64,000 bases of DNA from Caballeronia grimmiae. GTDB taxonomy: Bacteria; Pseudomonadota; Gammaproteobacteria; Burkholderiales; Burkholderiaceae. A program made the translations under genes and the position numbers. How positions within the stretch are numbered: the first letter of the stretch is position 1; every line of letters starts with the position of its first letter. This document shows, one piece after another, positions 56,037 to 64,000 of this stretch. The stretch is taken from positions 1 to 64,000 of the forward strand of contig NZ_JFHE01000008.1 of assembly GCF_000698555.1 (NCBI RefSeq), in the 5' to 3' direction. Under the pieces are notes generated by a model. That model was not told the DNA's origin. It did not search any database and was given only the letters and a program-made list of their open reading frames with translations.

Positions 56037-57068
56037 ATGCGCGCGTCACCGATCAGCCCGACCGTCGACTTCGACGCGAACGGCGTTCAGCACGGCTTTC
56101 TGAAATTGCCGTATTCGCGCGACGATTCCGCGTGGGGCGCGGTGATGATTCCGGTCACCGTGATCAAGCGCGGCGAAGGACCGACCGCGCTGCTCACGGG
56201 AGGCAATCATGGCGACGAGTATGAAGGGCCCATCGCGCTGGCCAAGCTGGCATCGACGTTGAAGGAAGAGGAGGTGAGCGGCAGGGTGATCATCGTGCCG
56301 TACATGAACTATCCCGCGTTTCGTGCAGGCACGCGCACATCACCGATCGACGCGGGCAATCTGAATCGCAGCTTTCCCGGCAAGCCCGATGGCACCGTGA
56401 CGCAGAAGATTGCCGATTACTTTCAGCGTCACCTGCTGCCGCTCGCCGATTATGTGCTCGACATCCACGCGGGGGGCCGCACGCTGGACTTTCTGCCGTT
56501 TGCCGCGGTTCACGTGTTGAATGACTCGTCACAGCAGGCGCGTTGCGAAGCCGCGATGCGCGCATTCGGCGCGCCGTACTCGATGCGCATGCTCGAACTC
56601 GACAGCATCGGTCTCTATGACAGCGCCGCCGAAGATGCGGGCAAGGTCTTCGTCTCGACTGAACTGGGCGGCGGCGGTTCGTCGACGGCGCGCAGCATTG
56701 CCATTGCAGAACGCGGCGTCTACGGGTTCCTCGCGCATGCGGGCATCGTCGACAAGCAGACGGCTCGCAGTGGCGAAGCGCGCACGAGCACGCTACTCGA
56801 TATGCCCGATGGCTCGTGCTATACGACAAGCGAACACACGGGCCTGCTCGAGATGTGCTGCAATCTGGGCGACATGGTGCAAGCGGGCGAAGTGCTGGCG
56901 CGCATCCATGACATCACGCGCTCGGGCGCGGCGCCCGTCGAATACACGGCGAAGCGCGCCGGATTGCTTGCGGCGCGTCACTTCCCCGGTCTCGTGCAAA
57001 TGGGCGATACGGTCGCGGTCGTCGCCGATATCCTCGAGTGCAATATTCCGGTCTCCGTGGCGCAATGA
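56037..57068 (+). CDS. doeB: N2-acetyl-L-2,4-diaminobutyrate deacetylase
   Basis: A 343-residue zinc enzyme of the succinylglutamate desuccinylase/aspartoacylase family. TGGNHGDEYEGPIAL supplies His and Glu zinc ligands and LDIHAGGRTLDF the third ligand His. DoeB (EutE) removes acetate from the DoeA product to give L-2,4-diaminobutyrate. AAGGAG lies seven bases before ATG 56037, inside the end of doeA. Its own TGA overlaps the doeX ATG. Confidence 0.94.
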   Translation: MRASPISPTVDFDANGVQHGFLKLPYSRDDSAWGAVMIPVTVIKRGEGPTALLTGGNHGDEYEGPIALAKLASTLKEEEVSGRVIIVPYMNYPAFRAGTRTSPIDAGNLNRSFPGKPDGTVTQKIADYFQRHLLPLADYVLDIHAGGRTLDFLPFAAVHVLNDSSQQARCEAAMRAFGAPYSMRMLELDSIGLYDSAAEDAGKVFVSTELGGGGSSTARSIAIAERGVYGFLAHAGIVDKQTARSGEARTSTLLDMPDGSCYTTSEHTGLLEMCCNLGDMVQAGEVLARIHDITRSGAAPVEYTAKRAGLLAARHFPGLVQMGDTVAVVADILECNIPVSVAQ

Positions 57069-57544
57069 AGCTCGACCGATACGATCTCGCCATCCTGCGC
57101 ATCCTCGCGCGCGATGGCCGCATTACGAAGTCGCGTCTGGCCGAAGAGGTCAACCTCTCCGTCTCGCCCGCGTGGGAGCGCGTGAAAAAGCTCGAAGAGA
57201 GCGGCCTTGTCGAAGGCTATCGGGCGGAGATCGACTGGACGACTGCGTTCAAGGGCAGCCGCATCGTCGTCGAAGTGACGCTGTCGCGTCATACGGCGCA
57301 AGACATGCGTCGCTTCGAAGAACGGGTCAACGCGGCGTCCGAAGTCGTGCAGTGCTATGCGACGGGAGGCGGTGTCGATTACGTGCTGCATGTCGTGTCC
57401 CGGGACATCGATCACTATCAGCGTTTCATCGATTCCTTGCTGGTCGAGGAACTCGGCATCGAACGTTACTTCACTTATATCGTCACGAAGGTGGTGAAGA
57501 AAGTCGCCGAGGGTCCGCCGTATTGGGCTGAAGAAGCGCTCTGA
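57065..57544 (+). CDS. doeX: Lrp/AsnC-type regulator of ectoine catabolism
   Basis: A 159-residue Lrp/AsnC protein. The HTH is at about residues 4-60 (DRYDLAILRILARDGRITKSRLAEEVNLSVSPAWERVKKLE) and a RAM ligand domain follows (VVEVTLSRHTAQDMRRFEERV, GGVDYVLHVVSRDIDHYQRF). It overlaps doeB by four bases. In ectoine degraders an asnC/doeX gene is commonly embedded in the cluster and is thought to fine-tune it together with EnuR. Confidence 0.92.
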   Translation: MKLDRYDLAILRILARDGRITKSRLAEEVNLSVSPAWERVKKLEESGLVEGYRAEIDWTTAFKGSRIVVEVTLSRHTAQDMRRFEERVNAASEVVQCYATGGGVDYVLHVVSRDIDHYQRFIDSLLVEELGIERYFTYIVTKVVKKVAEGPPYWAEEAL

Positions 57545-57672
57545 AATATCGGCAAGCCAATCGCGATAAAACAGAAAAAACCTCAACGGAACAGGCGCGA
57601 AACGAAAAACAATCAGTGCGCCCGACGCCTAAAGTGGATGCATCGAACGCATCTTCCAGACGGAGACCTCAC

Positions 57673-59151
57673 ATGTTGCTCGGACATCCCGTACTCTTCA
57701 AATCACACTGCTATATCGATGGCCGTTGGGTTCATAGCGACAGCGCCGCATCCATCGCGGTCACGAATCCGGCGGATCAGAAAGTGATCGGTCATGTCCC
57801 GATGCTCGACCGGCCGCAGATCGTCAGTGCCGTCGATGCCGCGGATCGCGCATTCCAATCCTGGCGCTGGGTGCCGCAACACAAGCGCAGCGCACTGCTA
57901 TTGCGCTGGCATGAACTCATCATGCGGCATCAGGCGGATCTCGCCGACATTCTGTCGCTGGAACAAGGCAAGCCGCTTGCCGAATCGAAAGGCGAGATCG
58001 CCTATGCAGGGAGCTTCGTCGAATGGTTCGCAAACGAAGCGAAGCGGCTCTCGGGCCGCACCATTCCGACGCATATCGATCGTGCGCATCTCGGCACCGT
58101 CATGGAGCCGGTCGGCGTGGCCGCGCTCATTACGCCCTGGAACTTCCCCGTCGCGATGATCACGCGCAAAGCCGCCGCGGCGATCGCGGCGGGCTGCACA
58201 GTCGTTGTCAAGCCCGCGCACGAGACGCCGTTCTCCGCCATCGCGCTGGCGCAACTTGCGGAAGAAGCAGGATTCCCCGCGGGCGTGTTCAACGTCGTCA
58301 TCGGCGAGCCTCAAATGGCGATGGAAACGCTCGTTAGCGACATGCGCGTGCGTGCCGTCAGCTTCACCGGTTCCACGCGCGTGGGTGGCCTCGTTGCGCG
58401 GACTGCGGCCCAGGCAGGCATCAAGAAACTCGCGCTCGAGTTGGGCGGCAATGCGCCGTTCATCGTGACGGAAGACGCTGATGTGGAAGAGGCCGTACGC
58501 ATTGCGGTTGGCGCGAAGTTTCAAACGTCGGGACAGGATTGCTGCGCGGCCAATCGCATTTTCGTTGCACGTCCGGCCTATGAGCGCTTCGTTGAACGCT
58601 ACGGCGAAGCGGTGAAGGCATTGAAGGTCGGCAGCGCATTCGAAGCGAATGTCGATGTAGGGCCGCTCATGCATCAGGCCGCTTTCGATGCGACTGTTGC
58701 ACGTATCGACGATGCGAGATCGCGCGGCGCGCGCATCGTCGCTGGCGGAAAGCCGCACGAGCGCGGCGGATGGTTCTATGAGCCGACCGTCGTCGCCGAC
58801 GCGGAGCCGGGCATGCGTATTTACGACGAAGAAAATTTCGCGCCGATTTCGGCTGTTTGTGCGTTCGACACGCTCGATGAAGTCGTGACCCGCGCGAACG
58901 ACACCGAGCATGGCCTCGCTGCGTACGTCTGCGCGACGCGCATCGACACGATCTTCCAGTTGGTGCGCCGGCTCGACTTCGCGATGATCTCGGTCAACGG
59001 CGTCAAGTTCACCGGCGCGCCGATTCCCTTCGGCGGCATGAAAGCGTCAGGACTTGGACGCGAGGGAGGCGCAGAAGGCTTCGAGCCGTTCGTCGAAACC
59101 AAATACTTCTGCCTCGGCAACCTGGGACTGCCGCTTACGAGCGCAGCCTGA
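57673..59151 (+). CDS. doeC: Aldehyde dehydrogenase DoeC (aspartate-semialdehyde oxidation)
   Basis: A 492-residue NAD(P)-dependent aldehyde dehydrogenase resembling succinate-semialdehyde dehydrogenases. ITPWNFPVAMITRKAAAAIAAG and SFTGSTRVGG contact the cofactor; LELGGNAPFIV has the general-base Glu and SGQDCCAANRI the catalytic Cys. In this cluster it should oxidise aspartate semialdehyde to aspartate, the last step of ectoine breakdown. ATG 57673 has GGAG nine bases upstream. The gene lies 128 bases after doeX, so a separate promoter is possible. Confidence 0.92.
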   Translation: MLLGHPVLFKSHCYIDGRWVHSDSAASIAVTNPADQKVIGHVPMLDRPQIVSAVDAADRAFQSWRWVPQHKRSALLLRWHELIMRHQADLADILSLEQGKPLAESKGEIAYAGSFVEWFANEAKRLSGRTIPTHIDRAHLGTVMEPVGVAALITPWNFPVAMITRKAAAAIAAGCTVVVKPAHETPFSAIALAQLAEEAGFPAGVFNVVIGEPQMAMETLVSDMRVRAVSFTGSTRVGGLVARTAAQAGIKKLALELGGNAPFIVTEDADVEEAVRIAVGAKFQTSGQDCCAANRIFVARPAYERFVERYGEAVKALKVGSAFEANVDVGPLMHQAAFDATVARIDDARSRGARIVAGGKPHERGGWFYEPTVVADAEPGMRIYDEENFAPISAVCAFDTLDEVVTRANDTEHGLAAYVCATRIDTIFQLVRRLDFAMISVNGVKFTGAPIPFGGMKASGLGREGGAEGFEPFVETKYFCLGNLGLPLTSAA

Positions 59152-59196
59152 AGAGACTCTTATCAAAGACTCGTATCGAGATTCAAGGAGAAGCAC

Positions 59197-60615
59197 ATGA
59201 GCCAACAACACCAATCACTCGATCAACTGTTTGCGGACGACCGCGCGCATTTCATGCACCCGTCGACGCACGCGCACGATCACGCAAGCGGCGCGCTGCA
59301 AGGCAAGATCATTACCGGCGCGAAGGGCATTCGCATTGAAGACCATCAGGGAAAGAGTTACATCGATGCATTCGCGGGCCTGTATTGCGTGAACATCGGT
59401 TATGGCCGTACCGAGGTGGCGGAAGCCATCTATGAGCAGGCGAAGAAGCTCGCTTATTACCACACGTACGTGGGCCATTCGACGGAGGCCATCATCGAAC
59501 TGTCGGCGCGCATCATCGACTGGTCGTCGGAAGGCATGAAGAAGGTGTACTACGGCATGTCGGGATCGGATGCCAATGAAACGCAGATCAAGATCGTCTG
59601 GTATTACAACAACGTACTCGGCCGTCCCAACAAGAAGAAGATCATTTCGCGCGAGCGCGGCTATCACGGCTCGGGCATCGTGACCGGTAGTTTGACGGGC
59701 CTGCCGAGCTTTCACCAGCATTTCGATTTGCCGGTCGATCGCGTGAAGCACACCGTTTGTCCGCATTGGTATCGCAAAGCGCCGGCCGGCATGAGCGAGG
59801 CGCAATTCACGGCGCATTGCGTGGACGAGCTGGAAAAACTGATCGCGAAGGAAGGCGCGGATACGATCGCTGCGTTCATCGCGGAACCGGTGATGGGCAC
59901 GGGCGGCATCATCACGCCGCCGCAAGGCTACTGGGATGCGATTCAACAAGTGCTGCGCAAGCACGACATTCTGTTGATCTCCGATGAAGTCGTGTGCGGC
60001 TTTGGCCGTCTCGGCTCGAAGATGGGCGCACAGCACTTCGGCATCAAGCCGGACCTCATCACGGTGGCGAAAGGGCTGACGAGCGCGTATGCGCCGCTGT
60101 CAGGTGTGATCGTCGGCGAGAAAGTGTGGGACGTCATCGACAAGGGCTCGCAAGAGTTCGGTCCGATGGGTCATGGCTGGACGTATTCGGGCCATCCGAT
60201 TTGCGCTGCCGCGGCGCTTGCGAACCTCGATATCCTCGAGCGCGAGAATCTCGCGCAGAATGCCGCGGATGTCGGCGCTTATCTCCAGCAGCAATTGCAT
60301 GCAGCGTTCGATTCGCATCCGCTCGTCGGCGAAGTGCGTGGCGCGGGCATGCTGGCGGCGCTTGAATTCATGGCGGACAAGCAAGGCCGTAAGCCGTTCG
60401 ATGCAGCGTTGAAGGTCGGTCCGAAGGTATCCGCTGCGGCGCTCGAGCGCGGTGTGATCGCACGCGCGATGCCGCACGGCGATATCCTTGGCTTCGCGCC
60501 GCCGCTGGTCACGACGCGCGCTGAAGTCGATGAGATCGTCGGCGTCGTCAAGGAGGCTGTCGATGTGGTCGCTAACGAAGTCATTGGCTCTGCTTTGAAA
60601 ACGCCTGCGCTTTGA
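59197..60615 (+). CDS. doeD: Diaminobutyrate transaminase DoeD
   Basis: A 472-residue class III aminotransferase. GMSGSDANETQIKI binds the phosphate, LLISDEVVCGFGRLGSKMG has the PLP Asp, and ITVAKGLTSAYAPLSGVIV the PLP Lys. It would convert L-2,4-diaminobutyrate to aspartate semialdehyde for DoeC. AAGGAGAAGCAC precedes ATG 59197. The gene ends the ectoine island; doeC and doeD are 45 bases apart. Confidence 0.93.
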   Translation: MSQQHQSLDQLFADDRAHFMHPSTHAHDHASGALQGKIITGAKGIRIEDHQGKSYIDAFAGLYCVNIGYGRTEVAEAIYEQAKKLAYYHTYVGHSTEAIIELSARIIDWSSEGMKKVYYGMSGSDANETQIKIVWYYNNVLGRPNKKKIISRERGYHGSGIVTGSLTGLPSFHQHFDLPVDRVKHTVCPHWYRKAPAGMSEAQFTAHCVDELEKLIAKEGADTIAAFIAEPVMGTGGIITPPQGYWDAIQQVLRKHDILLISDEVVCGFGRLGSKMGAQHFGIKPDLITVAKGLTSAYAPLSGVIVGEKVWDVIDKGSQEFGPMGHGWTYSGHPICAAAALANLDILERENLAQNAADVGAYLQQQLHAAFDSHPLVGEVRGAGMLAALEFMADKQGRKPFDAALKVGPKVSAAALERGVIARAMPHGDILGFAPPLVTTRAEVDEIVGVVKEAVDVVANEVIGSALKTPAL

Positions 60616-61190
60616 GAAGATGTGGATTTGCTGATGTTGGATGAGTAGTGTCGAACGGCCGGGCGGACATTGCCGCCGCCCTGGCTGTGCGCTTGCGCCG
60701 GCTCGTGCGCTGCGGTGAACGTGGGGCCGCCTCCGTTCGCAATGGCAAGGCATCGCAGAAACAGAGCCTTTAGTCAGCGCACACAGCGCCTCGCTGCCAA
60801 GCACCGACTCTTGCTAAGAACAAAAGCAAGCCCTCGTTCTCTGCCAATAGTAATTGATTCGCCAGCAACGCAATCAATCATGTGCGCAAGGACCGGCGCG
60901 CTCTCTAGCTGAGCGTTCGCGAGCTCAGTCATTGAGCGATGCGCCGACTCTTTATCACCGCGTGCTGCGCAGGTGAAAACGGATAGGCCACGCACACCAC
61001 GCGTCATCGCGCCAAGCCACGAAACCGCGCCAGTTCGCTCACTCCAGTAATTGGCTATCCGGACGCCACGTCCGTTCAAGCCCCTTTCTCCCGTAAGGCC
61101 CTCCAGACAAACCCCCCAGCAGGGTTATCCCCGATCCGTCTCCACGCGCAAACATGCAATCATATATATGAATTGCTTGGGAGGCGACAG
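60616..61190. other. Gene-free region between doeD and the GntR gene
   Basis: About 575 bases. A GC-rich imperfect hairpin (arms GGGCGG and CCGCCGCCC, 60661-60681) may end the doe transcript. A minus-strand frame at 60774-61079 uses a TTG start and lacks GC-biased third positions, so it is not called. The GntR operator lies at the right end. Confidence 0.45.
61156..61176. promoter_or_regulatory. Palindromic site before the GntR gene
   Basis: The 10-base palindrome CATATATATG is flanked by GCAAT on the left and, after one A, ATTGC on the right. It ends 14 bases before the GntR start and overlaps where a -10 box and leader would be, as expected for autoregulation. Confidence 0.5.
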
Positions 61191-61913
61191 ATGCAGACGG
61201 ATAGCCGATTACCCCGTTATCAGCGCTTGCGCGACGAAATGGTGGCTCTTATCGCGGCCCGCAAATGGCGTCCGGGAGAGGCGATTCCTACCGAACAAGC
61301 GCTCGCTCAAAGCTATGGCCTTGCGGTGGGAACCGTTAGAAAGGCCGTCGATCTGCTCGTCGCGGAGGGGTTGCTCGAGCGCTTTCAGGGCAGAGGGACG
61401 TTCGTGCGCCGCGCGAACTTCGACGGCTCTCTGTTTCGCTTCTTCCGCTTCCAGACCCGGGAAGGCGAACGCCGCATTCCGGAGAGCCGCATCCTGCGTC
61501 GCGAGGTCGTCGATGCACCGTCGGCGGTGGCCGCGACGTTGCAGATAGCGAGCACTGCGCGCGTAATCCGGATGTCGCGTCTGCGGCTGATCGACGGCGA
61601 GCCCATGCTCGCCGAAGAAATCTGGTTGCCGTACAAGCGTTTTGCGGCGTTCGCGCAGATGGACCTGAGCGAAGTCGGCGATCTCCTGTACCCCGTGTAC
61701 GAGGCGCAATGCAACCAGATCGTGGCGTCCGCGACGGAAACCCTGACCGTGGAAGCCATCGGCGCGCTGCACGCGAGGCTTCTGCGGATCGAACCCGGTA
61801 CGCCGGCCGTCGTCATCGAGCGTCTCGCGTATGGCTACGATCGACAGCCGCTCGAATGGCGCCGCTCACGCGGTCCGGCCAGCGCTTTCATCTACCAGGC
61901 TGAGATCCGCTAG
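61191..61913 (+). CDS. GntR-family regulator with UTRA ligand domain
   Basis: A 240-residue HutC-type regulator. The winged helix occupies about residues 5-72 (PRYQRLRDEMVALIAARKWRPGEAIPTEQALAQSYGLAVGTVRKAVDLLVAEGLLERFQGRGTFV pattern). The UTRA effector domain follows, with VIRMSRLRLIDGEPMLAEEIWLP. ATG 61191 has GGGAGG six bases upstream. It is followed 59 bases later by an MFS gene and then an amidohydrolase gene, and likely controls that set in response to its substrate. Confidence 0.92.
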   Translation: MQTDSRLPRYQRLRDEMVALIAARKWRPGEAIPTEQALAQSYGLAVGTVRKAVDLLVAEGLLERFQGRGTFVRRANFDGSLFRFFRFQTREGERRIPESRILRREVVDAPSAVAATLQIASTARVIRMSRLRLIDGEPMLAEEIWLPYKRFAAFAQMDLSEVGDLLYPVYEAQCNQIVASATETLTVEAIGALHARLLRIEPGTPAVVIERLAYGYDRQPLEWRRSRGPASAFIYQAEIR

Positions 61914-61972
61914 CAATCGCGGGCGATCGGAAACACGTTGTTCTCGACGAAGAACGGCGACGAGGAGACGGC

Positions 61973-63268
61973 ATGTTCAAGTGGTTCAGTGAGATTTCAG
62001 GCAACGAACGCCGGACGTTCTGGGCGTGTTTCGGCGGATGGGCGCTCGACTCGCTGGACGTGCAGATGTTCAGCCTCGTGATTCCGGCGATCATCGCCGA
62101 GTGGTCGATCAGCCGCACGCAGGCGGGACTCGTGAGCGGCGTCACGCTGGTCGCGTCTGCGCTGGGCGGATGGATCGCGGGCATGCTGTCGGACCGGTTC
62201 GGGCGCGTCAAGACGCTGCAATGGACGGTGGCGTTCTTCTCCGTGTTCACGTTCCTGTGCGCGTTCGCGCAAAACTATCCGCAGTTTCTCGTGCTGAAAA
62301 CGCTACAGGGCTTCGGCTTCGGCGGGGAATGGGCGGCAGGCGCGGTGCTGATGGCCGAAACCATCCGCAACGAGCATCGCGGCAAGGCGATGGGCAGCGT
62401 GCAGAGCGCATGGGCCGTCGGCTGGGGCGCAGCGGTGCTGCTCTATGCGCTCATGTTCTCGTTGCTGCCCGCACACACCGCATGGCGTGTGATGTTCGCG
62501 ATCGGCATCGTTCCCGCGCTCCTGATCCTGTACGTTCGACGTGGCGTGCAGGAGCCGGCCGCGCCGGCGCAATCGGCGCGCGACGCGCGCGCGGATGGCG
62601 ACGAGCGCACACGCGACATGGTCTTCGGCATCTTCTCGCCAGCCATGCTGCGCATGACGTTGATCGGTGCGCTGCTCGGCGTCGGCGCGCATGGCGGTTA
62701 CTACGCGCTGATGACCTGGCTGCCGACGTTTCTGAAGACCGAGCGCCATCTGTCCGTGCTCAGCACCGGCGGCTATCTTGCCGTCGTGATCGTCGCGTTC
62801 TTTTGCGGGTGCATCGTCAGTGCGCAACTGCTGGATCGCATCGGACGTCGAAAAACCATTCTCAGCTTCGCGATCTGCTGCGTCATCACGGTGGTCGCCT
62901 ATTTGTTTCTTCCGCTCGGCGATACTGCGATGCTCTTCTTCGGCTTTCCGCTGGGATTCTTTGCAGCCGGCATTCCTGCGAGCATGGGTGCGCTGTTCAA
63001 CGAACTGTATCCGCGCGGAATGCGTGGCACCGGCGTCGGGTTTTGCTACAACTTCGGCCGCGTCGTATCCGCCGGATTTCCAGTGTTAGTCGGTCATATG
63101 TCCGCGAACATGTCTCTTGGAACGGCGATCGGCATCGATGCTGGTCTGGCTTACGCGATCGTCGTGGTGTCCGTGCTGATGCTGCCGGAGACGCGAGGCC
63201 GCGTGCTGGGTGACGCTGCTCCCGATAGCGAGGACGCAAGCCTTCTCACTCACGCGCAAAGGCATTGA
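61973..63268 (+). CDS. MFS transporter (metabolite:H+ symporter type)
   Basis: A 431-residue, 12-segment MFS carrier. FGGWALDSLDVQMFSLVIPAI in TM1 has the D-x2-D motif of the aromatic acid/sialate-type symporters; MLSDRFGRVKTLQW is the loop 2-3 motif; QGFGFGGEWAAGAVLMAE in TM4 and LNELYPRGMRGTG-like NELYPRGMRGTGVGF in TM10 are also typical. It lies between a GntR regulator and an amidohydrolase, so it probably imports that enzyme's carboxylate substrate. Confidence 0.9.
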   Translation: MFKWFSEISGNERRTFWACFGGWALDSLDVQMFSLVIPAIIAEWSISRTQAGLVSGVTLVASALGGWIAGMLSDRFGRVKTLQWTVAFFSVFTFLCAFAQNYPQFLVLKTLQGFGFGGEWAAGAVLMAETIRNEHRGKAMGSVQSAWAVGWGAAVLLYALMFSLLPAHTAWRVMFAIGIVPALLILYVRRGVQEPAAPAQSARDARADGDERTRDMVFGIFSPAMLRMTLIGALLGVGAHGGYYALMTWLPTFLKTERHLSVLSTGGYLAVVIVAFFCGCIVSAQLLDRIGRRKTILSFAICCVITVVAYLFLPLGDTAMLFFGFPLGFFAAGIPASMGALFNELYPRGMRGTGVGFCYNFGRVVSAGFPVLVGHMSANMSLGTAIGIDAGLAYAIVVVSVLMLPETRGRVLGDAAPDSEDASLLTHAQRH

Positions 63269-63302
63269 CGGAGCGCGTCGACCCATTGATGGAGAAATAT
63301 TC

Positions 63303-64000
63303 ATGCTCGTTGAGTCGGGGGCAGACGTGAGCCATGAGGCCGGCATCGCATCGATCGATACGCATGCCCATGTTTTCAGACGCGGCCTTCCGCTCGCTGA
63401 GCATCGCCGTTATGCGCCGGATTACGACGCGCCGCTGGACGCGTATCTGGCGCAACTCGATGCGCACGGAATAGGGCGCGGCGTGCTGGTGCAGCCGAGT
63501 TTTCTCGGCACTGATTGCGGCTATCTGCTCGATGCGCTGCGTCGCGCGCCTGATAGGTTACGTGGCGTTGCGGTGATCGCACGCGAGTGCGAACTGGTTA
63601 CGCTGACTGAAATGCGCGAAGCGGGAATCGCGGGAATTCGGCTGAACCTGATCGGTCATGTGGATGAGCCGCTCGAACACTGGTTGAGCGCGCAAACGCT
63701 GGCCCATGTTCGAACACTCGGATGGCACGTCGAGATTCATGCGGAAGCAGCACGGCTGGACGGCATCATCGAGCCGCTTCTGAATGCGGAAGTCAATGTC
63801 GTCATCGATCACTTCGGCAGGCCCGATCCCCGACTCGGTGCAAGCGATCCAGGTTTTCGCCGTCTTCTTGAGTGGTCTCAAACGCAGCGTGTCTGGGTAA
63901 AAGTATCAGGTGCGTATCGGATTGAGTCGGACCGTAGCCAGTTCGGCGATGAGACGCGCAAAGCGTTCGGTATGCTAAAGGAAGCCTTCGGTGTGCATCG
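63303..64000 (+). CDS. Amidohydrolase (TIM-barrel metal hydrolase), 3' end outside window
   Basis: A 232-codon fragment of an amidohydrolase-2 family enzyme; the right edge cuts it. ASIDTHAHVFRRGLP near residue 17 holds the HxH metal ligands. GIRLNLIGHVDEPLEHWL, WHVEIHAEAARLDGI and NVVIDHFGRPDP place further barrel-end His and Asp residues, a layout close to lactonase/pyrone-dicarboxylate hydrolase-like proteins. ATG 63303 has GGAG eight bases upstream; GTG 63327 is an alternative. It should hydrolyse a lactone or decarboxylate a cyclic acid imported by the MFS carrier upstream. Confidence 0.88.
   Translation, partial: MLVESGADVSHEAGIASIDTHAHVFRRGLPLAEHRRYAPDYDAPLDAYLAQLDAHGIGRGVLVQPSFLGTDCGYLLDALRRAPDRLRGVAVIARECELVTLTEMREAGIAGIRLNLIGHVDEPLEHWLSAQTLAHVRTLGWHVEIHAEAARLDGIIEPLLNAEVNVVIDHFGRPDPRLGASDPGFRRLLEWSQTQRVWVKVSGAYRIESDRSQFGDETRKAFGMLKEAFGVH

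Noticed and set aside
57673-59151. Succinate-semialdehyde dehydrogenase of GABA catabolism (gabD)
   Set aside because: Sequence is close to that family, but the doe cluster and adjacent diaminobutyrate transaminase point to DoeC.
60774-61079. Minus-strand frame of 101 codons after doeD
   Set aside because: TTG start, no ribosome site and weak GC bias at third positions.

Overview
The window looks like part of a chromosome or chromid of a high-GC beta-proteobacterium of the Burkholderiaceae, most like Caballeronia or Paraburkholderia. The signs are strongly GC-biased third codon positions, many LysR-type regulators beside their targets, a Burkholderia-style flhDC pair, a MipA/OmpV protein, an ArgP/ArgO pair and poly-Gly lipoproteins. 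Species cannot be fixed from the sequence. No rRNA, tRNA, CRISPR array or insertion sequence was seen.

Layout. 1-683 is the 3' half of glyA. 1278-3774 is a tight three-gene run (DUF4118 membrane protein, alpha/beta hydrolase, MipA/OmpV). 3845-7276 holds a chemoreceptor with a sigma-28-like promoter and a Tat-exported glycosidase broken by a frameshift. 7631-10196 has a small membrane protein, a divergent LysR/LysE pair and a cupin. 10226-15641 (minus) is two tandem LysR genes, an aconitase-family enzyme with the swivel domain in front, and an MFS carrier. Divergent from it is a giant fused indolepyruvate ferredoxin oxidoreductase (15741-19229). argP/argO follow, then a FauA-like siderophore receptor, an RtcB RNA ligase and a Cache chemoreceptor. 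27058-28215 is a gene-poor stretch with a decayed chemoreceptor tail and a degenerate tandem array of about 180-bp units. flhC/flhD, a PhzF protein, an MHYT-GGDEF-EAL protein, an AAHS carrier, a beta-helix-like lipoprotein, a purine nucleoside permease, a decayed GntR gene and an SDR follow.

Two systems dominate the right half. 39561-46709 (minus) is a six-gene operon closely matching the Bordetella alcaligin locus: N-hydroxylase, MFS exporter, N-acyltransferase, IucA/IucC synthetase, FhuF-type reductase and Rieske oxygenase. Its promoter region and that of the distant FauA-like receptor (21131-23293) share almost the same Fur-like palindrome, which ties synthesis, export, uptake and iron release into one iron-controlled unit.

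47972-60615 is an ectoine/5-hydroxyectoine uptake and degradation island. The importer ehuBCDA runs leftward. enuR, eutB, eutC, doeA, doeB, doeX, doeC and doeD run rightward and convert ectoine toward aspartate. eutA is absent from the window, and repeated AGGACA motifs before eutB and between ehuB and enuR are candidate EnuR sites. The right edge (61191-64000) is a separate GntR, MFS and amidohydrolase catabolic unit cut by the window end.
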